A stretch of DNA of 64,000 nucleotides. It comes from Curtobacterium pusillum. Lineage in GTDB: Bacteria > Actinomycetota > Actinomycetes > Actinomycetales > Microbacteriaceae. Numbering within the stretch: the first letter of the stretch is position 1; each line of letters begins with the position of its first letter. The stretch is from positions 1 to 64,000 of the forward strand of contig NZ_JABMCE010000052.1 in assembly GCF_013359865.1 (NCBI RefSeq), given 5' to 3'. The position numbers were made by a program, and so were the translations under genes. Positions 25,650-33,329 of this stretch are shown here, piece by piece. Below the pieces are notes generated by a model that searched no databases, was not told where the DNA came from, and saw nothing but the letters and a program-made list of their open reading frames with translations.

Positions 25650-26455
25650 GTGTTCGCTTCCTCGCGGTGGACGGACAGGCTGTTTGCTGTCCACACACTC
25701 CTATGCGGCGAAAATCTCGGAGTGACCAAGACGGACTGAGCCGACCTGTGTTTTCGGTCTGATCCAACGACGGCGAGGCCGGTGCGTCCCAGTCGCAGTC
25801 GTCAGCGAGGAAGGGGGCTGGTAGACCATGTCAGCGGGGGCTTCTGACGGGCATCCAGGGTGCCCGGACCGTCGTTCCCAGCGGATGCTGCTTGCCCGTA
25901 ATGAGCCCTGAAAGTAGGCGAAAAGTTGGTCTGACCTGGGGATACCTCGCGTGGCTTCCGTGCATGCCCGTTGCGGGGAGGTACAGCTATAGACCTTTTG
26001 GGGGATATATAGGTGTGGGGATCTAGGGCCGATCTACTTCTTCTTCTTCTTCTATGTATCCTCTATACATAAGTCTTCAAGTCAAGGGGCCTTCTACCTC
26101 TCCCGATCGCCGTGCTACCGGCGATCTGCGGTGACTTGACGCTCCCGTTCATTCGTCGAGCACTGGCAAGCCACCGCTTGCTCGATGCTGGCCAGCTCGC
26201 GCCGACCCTCGAGAGAGTCGCGTCGACGCCGCAGTTCGCCGCATAGACGCAGGCGTGATGAACTCAGCCCCCGCCGCGCATTCGGACCTCCGGCCTGCGA
26301 ACACACCGTGTGCGGATGATCAGCACCAGTCCCGATGCCGTCGTCGGAACGTCCGTACGCACGCATGTCGTGCAGTCCGCGAATATATCTCTCGTGAACA
26401 GATCGGGACCGACTGGGGCGCGACGCACGATCACTGCGACAGCCGTGGACCTCGC
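25650..26455. other. Long intergenic region with AT-rich core
   Basis: About 800 bases without a convincing gene. The part at 25980-26100 is strikingly AT-rich for this genome: a TATATA at about 26006-26011, a CTT/TTC trinucleotide run at about 26037-26054, and the palindrome described separately. It separates the divergent triple-HTH gene from a rightward gene pair. It could hold divergent promoters, an operator array or a replication/transfer origin of the element. Confidence 0.45.
26053..26071. promoter_or_regulatory. AT-rich palindrome, operator-like
   Basis: TATGTAT (26053-26059) and ATACATA (26065-26071) are perfect inverted arms around five bases. The symmetry and spacing fit a dimeric repressor site. 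It lies just after the TTC run in the divergent promoter region. Confidence 0.45.
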
Positions 26456-26968
26456 ATGAGCCGCTACCCCGAGGCCAAGCAGCACCTCGCAGCAGGGTCT
26501 CTCTCCGTGCTGCAAACGGGCAGCGATACGTGGCGAGCCATTTCCTGGGAGCGCCTGCGTTCGACCGTCGATGCGCATTCTTCGTCGCCGACCGCCGGCG
26601 AGCCGATGCTCATCGAGTACCGCAGCGGGCCTGACGAAGACGCGGAGGTCCGCGTTCGCGCGCAGGTCCTCACGCTGGGTCCCGGCGTCGGGCTGGTAGT
26701 CGAGCTCGTCACCCCGCCGGAAGGGGCTAGCGAGTACGCGCGAGTTGCCAAGCGGGATGCGCCCGACGAGGTCGGCCGCGTTTACATCCGCGCTGATTGG
26801 ACCGCGGTGGTCCGGGCAGGCGAGATCTTCTCACCCGCTGAGGCCACCGCTCTCCTCGGCTGGGCAATGCCGGAAGATGGCCACCTGCTCGATGCGCTGT
26901 GGTCGCTGCAACAACCGCTCGACTACCTTGCCGACATTCGTGCGGGACGGCGTCGGCCGCCGTCGTGA
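26456..26968 (+). CDS. Hypothetical protein with C-terminal domain shared with the 13461-13739 product
   Basis: ATG 26456 gives 170 residues. Residues 1-100 are mixed strand/helix (V-L-Q-T-G-S-D-T-W-R-A-I-S-W). Residues 105-170 carry the small domain also seen at 13461-13739 (Y-I-R-A-D-W-T-A-V-V-R-A-G, ending L-A-D-I-R-A-G-R-R-R-P-P). The stop overlaps the next GTG, so translation is coupled. No family is recognised. The duplicate suggests a domain specific to this type of element. Confidence 0.5.
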   Translation: MSRYPEAKQHLAAGSLSVLQTGSDTWRAISWERLRSTVDAHSSSPTAGEPMLIEYRSGPDEDAEVRVRAQVLTLGPGVGLVVELVTPPEGASEYARVAKRDAPDEVGRVYIRADWTAVVRAGEIFSPAEATALLGWAMPEDGHLLDALWSLQQPLDYLADIRAGRRRPPS

Positions 26969-27381
26969 CCGCCGAGCCGTCAGCCCACTCCCTCGTCCAT
27001 ATCAGCGGAGACTGGTTGCTGTTCGATGATCCGCGAGCTGCGCTGGTTCACCTGCTGCCGGGTGCCTCGAATAGCGTCGAGCTGATGGTTGCCGTAGCCC
27101 AGAGGGCACAGCACGCCGAACTGCAACACTGGGAGCGCGTGCATCGACGTCGTGGCACCGCGTCGATGACGGGAGAGGAGTTGGCCATCTGCACAGCGCC
27201 GAAGGGCGAGCGGTTCGAATCCGACCTCCCGGAGCGGTGGGTCGGCAAGCCGGCGCTCTACCTCACCGTCCGGCAGCTGCAGGGTGCGCCGTTACCGACG
27301 GGTTCGGTGGAGCGGGTGGGGCCGAACGTCGTGCAGATGCTCCTGATCCTGGAGCGCGCTGGCATCCTCGACGTGATGTGA
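26965..27381 (+). CDS. Hypothetical protein coupled to the preceding gene
   Basis: GTG 26965 overlaps the preceding stop (GTGA) and gives 138 residues. It is soluble and mixed alpha/beta, with H-I-S-G-D-W-L-L-F-D-D-P-R near the N-terminus and a Leu-rich C-terminal helix (V-V-Q-M-L-L-I-L-E-R-A-G-I-L). No motif points to an activity. It is followed by a strong terminator. Confidence 0.5.
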   Translation: MTAEPSAHSLVHISGDWLLFDDPRAALVHLLPGASNSVELMVAVAQRAQHAELQHWERVHRRRGTASMTGEELAICTAPKGERFESDLPERWVGKPALYLTVRQLQGAPLPTGSVERVGPNVVQMLLILERAGILDVM

Positions 27382-27390
27382 GCGCGCGAA

Positions 27391-27424
27391 GAGGCCCTCG
27401 ATGCGAAGCAGCATCGAGGGCCTC
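27391..27424. terminator. Perfect 14-bp bidirectional hairpin
   Basis: GAGGCCCTCGATGC (27391-27404) pairs with GCATCGAGGGCCTC (27411-27424) around GAAGCA. It lies between convergent genes ending at 27381 (+) and 27440 (-). Confidence 0.8.
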
Positions 27425-27439
27425 TGGGTCAGCCGGTGG

Positions 27440-28006
27440 TCAGCTCAGAACGGAGAAGCAGAGCCCGAGGTCAGCCTGGCGGAGCACTCTCGCGGCTCGC
27501 TCTCCCCATGCCAGGAACATCGACCCTGCGCCAGGCGACCCCTGCGGCCGGCCCGTCTGGCCGTTGATGAACTTGATGCGGCCAGCGGTGAAGCAGACGA
27601 TGTCGGCCGACGCCATCGCCTTGTGCGCCCACTTGGTGTCCGTGCGTGCGAAGACGAGTGCGATGCCATCGCCGTGTGCGGCCAGCTTTTCGAGCCATGT
27701 GTCCGTGTCGTCGTACGGCGGGTTCACCCAGCACATGCCGTGCCACGGGGAGGTCAGCCCGTCATCGTCGATGGTGAAGCAGCTCACGGCCGGGACGTTC
27801 GAGAGCGCGGAACCGGGGGAGCAGGGGTCGAGGTCGAACTCGACGCCCAGAGCGTTGAAGACGGCGGCCGGGGTGTACCACTCGATGTTCGGGTTGTGCG
27901 GGCCCGACTCGTGCGTGAAACCGCGGCCTTGACGAGAAGGTGTGGTCTGGCCGTTCGACGTCTGAGCGCTGCTGGCCTTGATGATGTAGGTGTTTGCGTT
28001 GGTCAT
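27440..28006 (-). CDS. Phage-type DNA N6-adenine methyltransferase (Dam family)
   Basis: ATG 28006 with AGGG upstream gives 188 residues. Features of the phage Dam family (PF05869) are in order: E-W-Y-T-P (42-46), F-D-L-D-P-C-S-P (57-64), and catalytic N-P-P-Y (95-98). These are followed by F-A-R-T-D-T-K-W and G-R-I-K-F. It methylates adenine in DNA, probably to protect the element from host restriction. It is the last island gene before the tRNA fragment. Confidence 0.85.
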   Translation of the reverse strand: MTNANTYIIKASSAQTSNGQTTPSRQGRGFTHESGPHNPNIEWYTPAAVFNALGVEFDLDPCSPGSALSNVPAVSCFTIDDDGLTSPWHGMCWVNPPYDDTDTWLEKLAAHGDGIALVFARTDTKWAHKAMASADIVCFTAGRIKFINGQTGRPQGSPGAGSMFLAWGERAARVLRQADLGLCFSVLS

Positions 28007-28294
28007 GCACGCCCTATGCATGAGCCGACGCCGCGGGAGCTCCAATGAAGGAAAGCCCAGATCAAATCGGGTATCGTCGAGCTCCTGGCGCGGCCAATTC
28101 GTCGCGCGGGCCTTCGCCGCCTTCGGCGCCGGCGCCGCGAGTCCTGGTGTGTGCGGTGGTGCTTCTGCGTGTCGGTGTGGTGTTGGTGAAGACGCGGACG
28201 CGGTGGCAACCAACCGCAAAGAACCGGACTTCAAACAGCTGCGATGCTTGCGGTTACTTGCCTACCGGTCCGGCTGCGCCCAGGGACAAGGACA

Positions 28295-28336
28295 TTTACA
28301 CCGTGGATGTCGTCGGTTCGATCCCGGCAGGGCCCA
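28295..28336 (+). other. 3' half of a tRNA-Val(UAC): probable attachment-site remnant
   Basis: From anticodon loop TTTACAC (28295-28301) onward the sequence is a proper tRNA 3' half. It has anticodon-stem strand CGTGG, T arm GTCGG-TTCGATC-CCGGC, acceptor strand AGGGCCC (28329-28335) and discriminator A, followed by CC. The preceding bases do not form the matching 5' half (no GGGCCCT acceptor strand or D arm). Such orphan halves are left at the distal end of elements integrated into a tRNA. It differs at many positions from the intact tRNA at 4419-4491. Confidence 0.65.
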
Positions 28337-28387
28337 CCGGATACCGGACTCGCAGACGCCGGACTCGCTCGGTGTCACCATGGTCCG

Positions 28388-28738
28388 GTGCGATGGTTGC
28401 GGCGGGTCATGCGGGGCGGGCGGTACGACGACGACGACCGACGCGACCAGCTCGAGCGCTACATCGCCGCGTGCACGGAGCTGAGCCGCTTCCTCGACCT
28501 GGTCGGCGAACCGTCGGCCGAGCAGGTTCGCGAGCGAGCCGACACGGCAGCGCAGCTGGTGCGGAACGGGTGGACCCGAGACGACCTCCGCGCGGTCGGC
28601 CGGCCGTTCCGGGCTCCGTGGCCCGACGGCAAGGCGCGGGATGCCGGGGCGCCCGGTCCACGGGACGTGGACGACGGGGACCGGTTGGTGGCGGCGGTGA
28701 ACGACGTCGCGCTGGAGTTGCGCGCGATCGGGCGCTGA
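28388..28738 (+). CDS. Hypothetical protein
   Basis: The GTG 28388 start gives 116 residues; ATG 28409 is an alternative, and the ribosome site is unclear. It is a charged helical protein (R-R-D-Q-L-E-R-Y-I-A-A-C-T-E-L) with no membrane segment. It is the first chromosomal-looking gene after the island and has higher GC than the island genes. Family not recognised. Confidence 0.45.
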   Translation: MRWLRRVMRGGRYDDDDRRDQLERYIAACTELSRFLDLVGEPSAEQVRERADTAAQLVRNGWTRDDLRAVGRPFRAPWPDGKARDAGAPGPRDVDDGDRLVAAVNDVALELRAIGR

Positions 28739-28748
28739 CCCTCCTAAC

Positions 28749-28815
28749 GTGGCCGTGGCCGTGGCCGTGGCCGTGGCCGTCGCCGTCGGCATCGCCGTCG
28801 CCGTCGCCGTCGGCG
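28749..28815. repeat. GTGGCC/GTCGCC hexanucleotide tandem repeat
   Basis: Five near-perfect GTGGCC units are followed by related GTCGCC and GTCGGC units, together about 67 bases. The run lies between two rightward genes. It is a low-complexity array prone to slippage and could form structured RNA. Confidence 0.7.
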
Positions 28816-28896
28816 TTGCGGGGAACCGCACGGATCGGACGGGCACGACGGGGTGCGGGCCACCATGGGGCGCGACGACGCATCCGAGGGGGCCCC

Positions 28897-29904
28897 GTGC
28901 GAGTACTGATCTACCTGCTGATGATCATCACGGCGACGGCACTGTCGTTGGGCGTCGGGCTCGTGGTGGGCTTCGAGCTCCAGGACGCGTCGCGCTGGTT
29001 GCTCGTCGCGACCGCCGCCACCACGCCGTTCATCGTCATGGGCCCGGCCGTGATCGGCGCCTTCGCGGGGTACTGGGACCACCGGTCATCGCCCGAGAGT
29101 CGTCGGTACCTGGGGTGGTGGTTCGCGGCGGTGATCGCGGTCGAGGTCGTGGCGGCGGTCTTCATCGTCCTCGCGACGCTGTCCGCCCGAGCACCCCTGT
29201 GGGTGCCGGTGGTGCTCGTGCTCGGCGCCGCGGTGCTCCTCGCCGTCGCGCGGCCCCTCGGCGCGTTGTTCCGCCGCACGGAGCGCCCGATCCCGGAGGA
29301 CCTCGGCCCGTCGGTCCCGGACGGCAGCGTCGTCCGGCGGAAGCTGGTCGTGATCGGCGTCACCTTCGTGATCGCGGCCGCCGTCGCGACGATCGGCGCG
29401 GCTCTGCTCACGGCGCTGGGCGGAGGCCGCGTCGAAGCGCTCACCCAAACGGTGCTCCTCGCGGGGCAGCTGACGTTCACCGCGACCGCGATGGCCACCC
29501 TGTTCGTCGCGCTCCCGTTCAGCCGTGCGCTCCGGGATGCCGGCGGACGGGACATCGGGCGCCTGCGCCGGTTCGCGAAGGTCGTGCTCCGGGGCAAGGA
29601 CCTGCCGTTGGACGGCACCGATGCGCGGGGTGCGGTGCGGTACGCCCAGATCCTGCCGCTCGTCCTGCAGTTCCAGCTCGGCTTCACCGGTCTGCTCTAC
29701 GTCGCGATCGTCTTCCAGTGCCTGTCCTACGTGGTACGGGGTGACCTGGGTCTGCTGCCGGAGGTCTTCCTGGCCGCGATCGTCGTCGTGCTGGCACTCG
29801 TGTTCCCGTTGACGCTGCGCAGGATCCGCCGCGCCCGCAGGTACGTCGACCGGCACGTGCATGCGGGGGACCGAGGATCGGGTCCCGACGCGTCCGCGGT
29901 CTGA
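28897..29904 (+). CDS. Polytopic membrane protein of unknown function
   Basis: GTG 28897 gives 335 residues. Hydrophobic segments suggest about seven to eight helices: two at residues 1-55, three at 70-130, two at 145-205 and two at 250-310. An Arg-rich loop links them and the tail is charged. There is no transporter signature or catalytic motif. No family is recognised. Confidence 0.55.
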   Translation: MRVLIYLLMIITATALSLGVGLVVGFELQDASRWLLVATAATTPFIVMGPAVIGAFAGYWDHRSSPESRRYLGWWFAAVIAVEVVAAVFIVLATLSARAPLWVPVVLVLGAAVLLAVARPLGALFRRTERPIPEDLGPSVPDGSVVRRKLVVIGVTFVIAAAVATIGAALLTALGGGRVEALTQTVLLAGQLTFTATAMATLFVALPFSRALRDAGGRDIGRLRRFAKVVLRGKDLPLDGTDARGAVRYAQILPLVLQFQLGFTGLLYVAIVFQCLSYVVRGDLGLLPEVFLAAIVVVLALVFPLTLRRIRRARRYVDRHVHAGDRGSGPDASAV

Positions 29905-29950
29905 GGTCGCCCTACGGAGTCCCGCCGCTGCTGGGGTTATCGTGCTCGTG

Positions 29951-30376
29951 ATGGTGCACCTCGAGGACCCCGACGCTGCCTGGCCGAGCGCGTACGGGCG
30001 CGAAGCCGCTCGGCTCGTCGCTGCGTGCGAGGGCAGGGTCACCGAGGTCGAGCACATCGGCAGCACCGCCGTCCCGGGACTCGTTGCGAAGCCGATCATC
30101 GACGTCGCCGCACGGGCTGCTCCCGGAGTGGACCCGTTCACCCTCGGCCCTGCCCTCGAAGCGCTCGGCTACCGGCAGCACCGGTCCGGACCGAAGAACC
30201 ACGGCGTATACGTGCGCAGCCGGGACGGGGTGCGGACGCACATCGTGCACGTGTTCGCGCATGATGCGTGGAACACCTGCAACCAGCGGCTCGTCCGCGA
30301 CCGGTTGCTCCACCACGCGGACGCACGAGCCCGCTACGCGGCGCTGAAGGAACGGATCGGGGAGATCGCCGACGGT
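29951..30376 (+). pseudogene. GrpB-family (UPF0157) protein, C-terminus replaced
   Basis: ATG 29951 begins a good GrpB/UPF0157 protein: the signature H-I-G-S-T-A-V-P-G-L-V-A-K-P-I-I-D-V is intact, followed by H-G-V-Y-V-R and H-V-F-A-H-D-A-W. GrpB proteins are nucleotidyltransferase-fold proteins of unclear function. After about residue 142 the family sequence stops and out-of-frame sequence begins, exactly where another gene's 3' part takes over. A deletion has probably fused two genes. Confidence 0.65.
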
Positions 30377-30758
30377 GCTGCGCCCGGACGCCGAGTTCGA
30401 ACGACTGCGCTCGGCGGCCGTGGACGGCGACCGTTGGGTGCTGGACGGGAACTACTCGACACTGCTGCCCGCGTGACTCGAACGGGCGACCGGGATCATC
30501 GTCCTCGAGATCTCCACGGCACGAACGCTGGTGCGGTACGTCCGGCGCATGCTCCGCCGCGGCGACCGGGCCGGAGGGCTCGGCGTCGACGAGCGGCTCT
30601 CGTGGCGATTCGTCCGGTACAACCTGCGGAACGGCGCGTCGAACCGCCGCCGGCGTCGCCACGTGTTCGACGAGGCCGTGCTCCCGAAGGTGCTGCTCGT
30701 CGGGGCACGTCGCATCCGGGACTTCGTCCGCGCCGAAGGCCTGCGCACCCGTCGCTGA
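30376..30758 (+). pseudogene. 3' remnant of a P-loop kinase-like (FlaR/topology modulation) gene
   Basis: In the frame starting near 30376 the sequence reads W-V-L-D-G-N-Y-S-T-L-L-P-A, then TGA, then L-E-R-A-T-G-I-I-V-L-E and R-R-M-L-R-R-G. It ends at TGA 30758. This is the middle and C-terminal part of adenylate-kinase-like FlaR proteins. The P-loop N-terminus is missing and a stop sits where the family has Arg. The gene is dead. Confidence 0.6.
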
Positions 30759-31120
30759 CGGGTCGGCGACGTGGCTGGCTCAAGCGCCGGGTCGTCGCGA
30801 CCACGGCCCCCACGGCCGCGGTCGCGGACGACCGGATTCCCCGCACACCCCTACCATCGCCCCCTCCGTTCTGCGGCACATCCGCCGACAGGATGAAAAG
30901 GTGATGGCCGCGCCGCGAGCGAACGTGGGCTCGACGCGTATCGCGTCGGCCGGAGGCAGGGCTCCCTGGGCGAAGGGTGCGGCGATGGTGGTCCAGCCGG
31001 ACTCGTCGTACCACAACCACACGCTTTCGCGAATGGTTGTGGTACGCGTCGATGGTACGAGCGGCACGACCGAGGAGTTCCGTCGCGGACGCTCCGAAGC
31101 CACATCGCGAGCACCGCCCC
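30759..31120. other. Intergenic stretch with one long inverted repeat
   Basis: No convincing gene. One minus-strand frame contains a short protein-like run (V-W-L-W-Y-D-E-S-G-W-T-T-I-A) that may be a remnant, but it has no start or domain. The inverted repeat is listed separately. Confidence 0.35.
31007..31046. repeat. Perfect 13-bp inverted repeat
   Basis: CGTACCACAACCA (31007-31019) pairs with TGGTTGTGGTACG (31034-31046) around a 14-base loop. Its AT content is higher than the surroundings and there is no T-run. It could be an operator, a hairpin end of a lost element or a terminator. Confidence 0.5.
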
Positions 31121-31804
31121 TCACCCCCGGCCGCGCAGCCGGGCGTCCGCCGCCGCGAGCCCCGCTCGCATCCGCTCCGCGTCCCCGTCCGCCCACCCGC
31201 CCGAGCTCGCCAGCGGCAGCTCCGTCATGTGTCGGCGGAGGTGCTCCGGGTAGTCGCGGACGATCCGGTACGGGTCGTCGCGCACAGCCCGGAACAGGGC
31301 GGGCCCGTCGGCGTAGAACAGGTCGGCGACGACGAGCCGGCCGTCCGCACCCCGCATGACGTTCGCCGGGTTGTCGTCGAGCGGCCCCCACCACGGCTGC
31401 TCATGGGCCCCGCGGGCGTGCACGTCGGCGATGTGCGCGGCGAGCGTCGCGACCTCCGGCTCCCGGCGGGTGATGGACCGCTGGAAGGCGATGCCCTCGT
31501 CCTCGGGCACCGGGGCGAGGTACTCCATCACGGTGAGGTCGGCACCGCCGTCGAGCACACGGCGGTCGACGAGCGCGGGCACCTGCCTGGTGTGAGCGGC
31601 CTCGCGGTAGAGCGCCGCCGAGTACGCGCCGGCGGGGTCGAACGGACTGATCCGCGCCGCCAGCGCGCCCGAGGGCGATCGGAGCGCGTACGCCCAGTCA
31701 CCGGTTCCGCACGGCGTCCAGCCGAGCCGCTCGAGCACGCCCACGACCTCGGTCCACGGCATCCGGGCGGTGAGGTGCTCGTCGAACGCGTCATCGGGTC
31801 CCAT
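31121..31804 (-). CDS. Aminoglycoside phosphotransferase-like (APH/kinase-fold) protein
   Basis: ATG 31804 gives 227 residues. The kinase-like C-lobe pattern is visible: a catalytic-loop-like region W-W-G-P-L-D-D-N-P-A-N-V-M followed by a metal-binding-like V-V-A-D-L-F-Y. An N-lobe-like part (A-R-I-S-P-F-D-P) precedes it. The His-x-Asp of the catalytic loop reads P-L-D-D-N, so one residue is changed. The role is probably small-molecule phosphorylation; substrate unknown. Confidence 0.5.
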   Translation of the reverse strand: MGPDDAFDEHLTARMPWTEVVGVLERLGWTPCGTGDWAYALRSPSGALAARISPFDPAGAYSAALYREAAHTRQVPALVDRRVLDGGADLTVMEYLAPVPEDEGIAFQRSITRREPEVATLAAHIADVHARGAHEQPWWGPLDDNPANVMRGADGRLVVADLFYADGPALFRAVRDDPYRIVRDYPEHLRRHMTELPLASSGGWADGDAERMRAGLAAADARLRGRG

Positions 31805-31912
31805 CAGCCCATCCTGCACGGACGCGTCGTGCTCTTCCACGGAGCCCCGTGCTCTGAGACGATGGGCGCGACACGGACGACGACGCCCGTGCACCACCGC
31901 GAGGAGTCCATC

Positions 31913-32332
31913 ATGACCGTCCGACTCAACCCGTACATCGGCCTCCGCGACCAGGCCCGTGACGCGCTCGGCTTCTACCACGACGTGTTCCGCGGCGAGC
32001 TCACCATCAGCACGTTCGGTGAGGCCGGCATGGCGCAGGACCCCGCGGACGCCGACAAGGTCATGCACGGGCAGCTCGAGGGCGAGAACGGCCTCCTGCT
32101 CATGGCCTCGGACGCCCCGACCGGCACGGAGGGTCCGGACGTCAGCAACATCTCGGTGTCGCTCAGCGGGGACGACGAGGAAGCCCTCACCCGCTACTGG
32201 AACGGTCTGTCCGAGGGTGCGAAGACGGTCATCGAGCCGCTCACGAAGGCACCGTGGGGCGACACCTTCGGCATGCTCACCGACCGCTTCGGTGTGACCT
32301 GGCTCGTCAACATCAGCGGCGCGGCGGGCTGA
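31913..32332 (+). CDS. VOC-fold protein, PhnB-like (glyoxalase/DUF1801-type 3-demethylubiquinone fold)
   Basis: ATG 31913 follows GAGGAG and gives 139 residues. It has the PhnB layout: N-P-Y-I-G-L near the start, then A-L-G-F-Y-H-D-V-F-R-G-E-L, V-M-H-G-Q-L, and W-G-D-T-F-G-M-L-T-D-R-F-G-V-T-W-L at the end. These are compact vicinal-oxygen-chelate proteins of usually unknown substrate. It converges with and overlaps the next minus-strand gene by 20 bases. Confidence 0.8.
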   Translation: MTVRLNPYIGLRDQARDALGFYHDVFRGELTISTFGEAGMAQDPADADKVMHGQLEGENGLLLMASDAPTGTEGPDVSNISVSLSGDDEEALTRYWNGLSEGAKTVIEPLTKAPWGDTFGMLTDRFGVTWLVNISGAAG

Positions 32333-33260
32333 TCGCGTCCGCCGGGGCGCTCGCCGGGATCGGCCACCGTGGCACCCAGCAGCGGACCTGCGCGGCGTAG
32401 CGGCGGAAGTCGTCGCCGAAGCGGTGCTCGAGGTCGTCCTCCTCGAGCGGACGCACGATGCAGTTCCACACGATCGAGCCGGCGAGCGCGTAGACGACGA
32501 CCGTCCAGGACGTCAGCAGGAGGCCGACGGCGACGCCCTGCGCGATCCCGGCGAGGGCCATCGGGTTGCGCACCGAGCGGTACGGGCCGGCGACGACGAG
32601 CCGGTTCGGCATCGCCGACGGCAGGGGCGTGCCGGCGCCCTGGGTCGACATCGCGGCGGCGGAGAGGATGCCGAGCACGCTCGCGGCGACGAGGACGACC
32701 ACTCCGGTGACGACGGACACGACGGTGACCGGCCCCGGGAGCGGCGGGTGCAGCTGCCAGCGGTGTTCGGCGAACGCGATCGCCAGCGGGAACACCCCGA
32801 GGAACAGTCCCCAGAACACGACGATCTGCAGGGTGGTGCCGAGCACGTGCCGTCGTCGTCCGGCGTCGGGGTCGGCCGTGCGGAAGCGGAGCGGCCCGGA
32901 CGTCACCCACTCGGTCGGGATCCGCCCGAGCAGCACCAGGGCGAGCGCGAGCACGGACCCGACGGTCGCGCCGATCATGACGAGGACGCCGACGCCGGCC
33001 TCGGTCGTGACGGTCGCCCAGACCGCGAGAGCGGCCATCACGACGGCCGTCCAGACGGTGGCGACGACCGCGGCCGCGCGCACGCCGGCGGCGGCGAGCG
33101 CCGACGCGACGACGAAGAGGGGGACGTCGGCCAGCGCGACGAGGATGGGCTGGACGGATCCGAGGGTGGCCGTCCGGACCGCGGGGACGGTGAACACCGC
33201 GGCCCACCAGGCGGCCCCGGCGACGGCCTGGACCGCGAAGTACCACCGGCCCCAGGACAT
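32313..33260 (-). CDS. Membrane methyltransferase of the isoprenylcysteine carboxyl methyltransferase-like family
   Basis: The product has 315 residues. About seven hydrophobic segments cover residues 5-240. The C-terminal ICMT/PEMT signature reads G-P-Y-R-S-V-R-N-P-M, followed by a hydrophobic hairpin and E-E-D-D-L-E-H-R-F-G-D-D-F-R-R-Y. This part binds AdoMet in related enzymes. The substrate is not predictable. The start at ATG 33260 is the only one before the first helix. Confidence 0.75.
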   Translation of the reverse strand: MSWGRWYFAVQAVAGAAWWAAVFTVPAVRTATLGSVQPILVALADVPLFVVASALAAAGVRAAAVVATVWTAVVMAALAVWATVTTEAGVGVLVMIGATVGSVLALALVLLGRIPTEWVTSGPLRFRTADPDAGRRRHVLGTTLQIVVFWGLFLGVFPLAIAFAEHRWQLHPPLPGPVTVVSVVTGVVVLVAASVLGILSAAAMSTQGAGTPLPSAMPNRLVVAGPYRSVRNPMALAGIAQGVAVGLLLTSWTVVVYALAGSIVWNCIVRPLEEDDLEHRFGDDFRRYAAQVRCWVPRWPIPASAPADAISPPRR

Positions 33261-33329
33261 GGGTGCACGCTAGCAGCGCCGCGGCGCCACCACGGACCGG
33301 ACCAGACGGGACCAGACCAAACCAGACCG

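Noticed and set aside
26115..26366. Minus-strand 83-codon frame in the long intergenic region
   Set aside because: Composition is Arg/Ser-rich, there is no ribosome site, and it overlaps the AT-rich regulatory region edge; no protein-like pattern.
28265..28338. Complete tRNA at the right end of the island
   Set aside because: Only the 3' half is well formed; no acceptor 5' strand complementary to AGGGCCC and no D arm can be drawn upstream.
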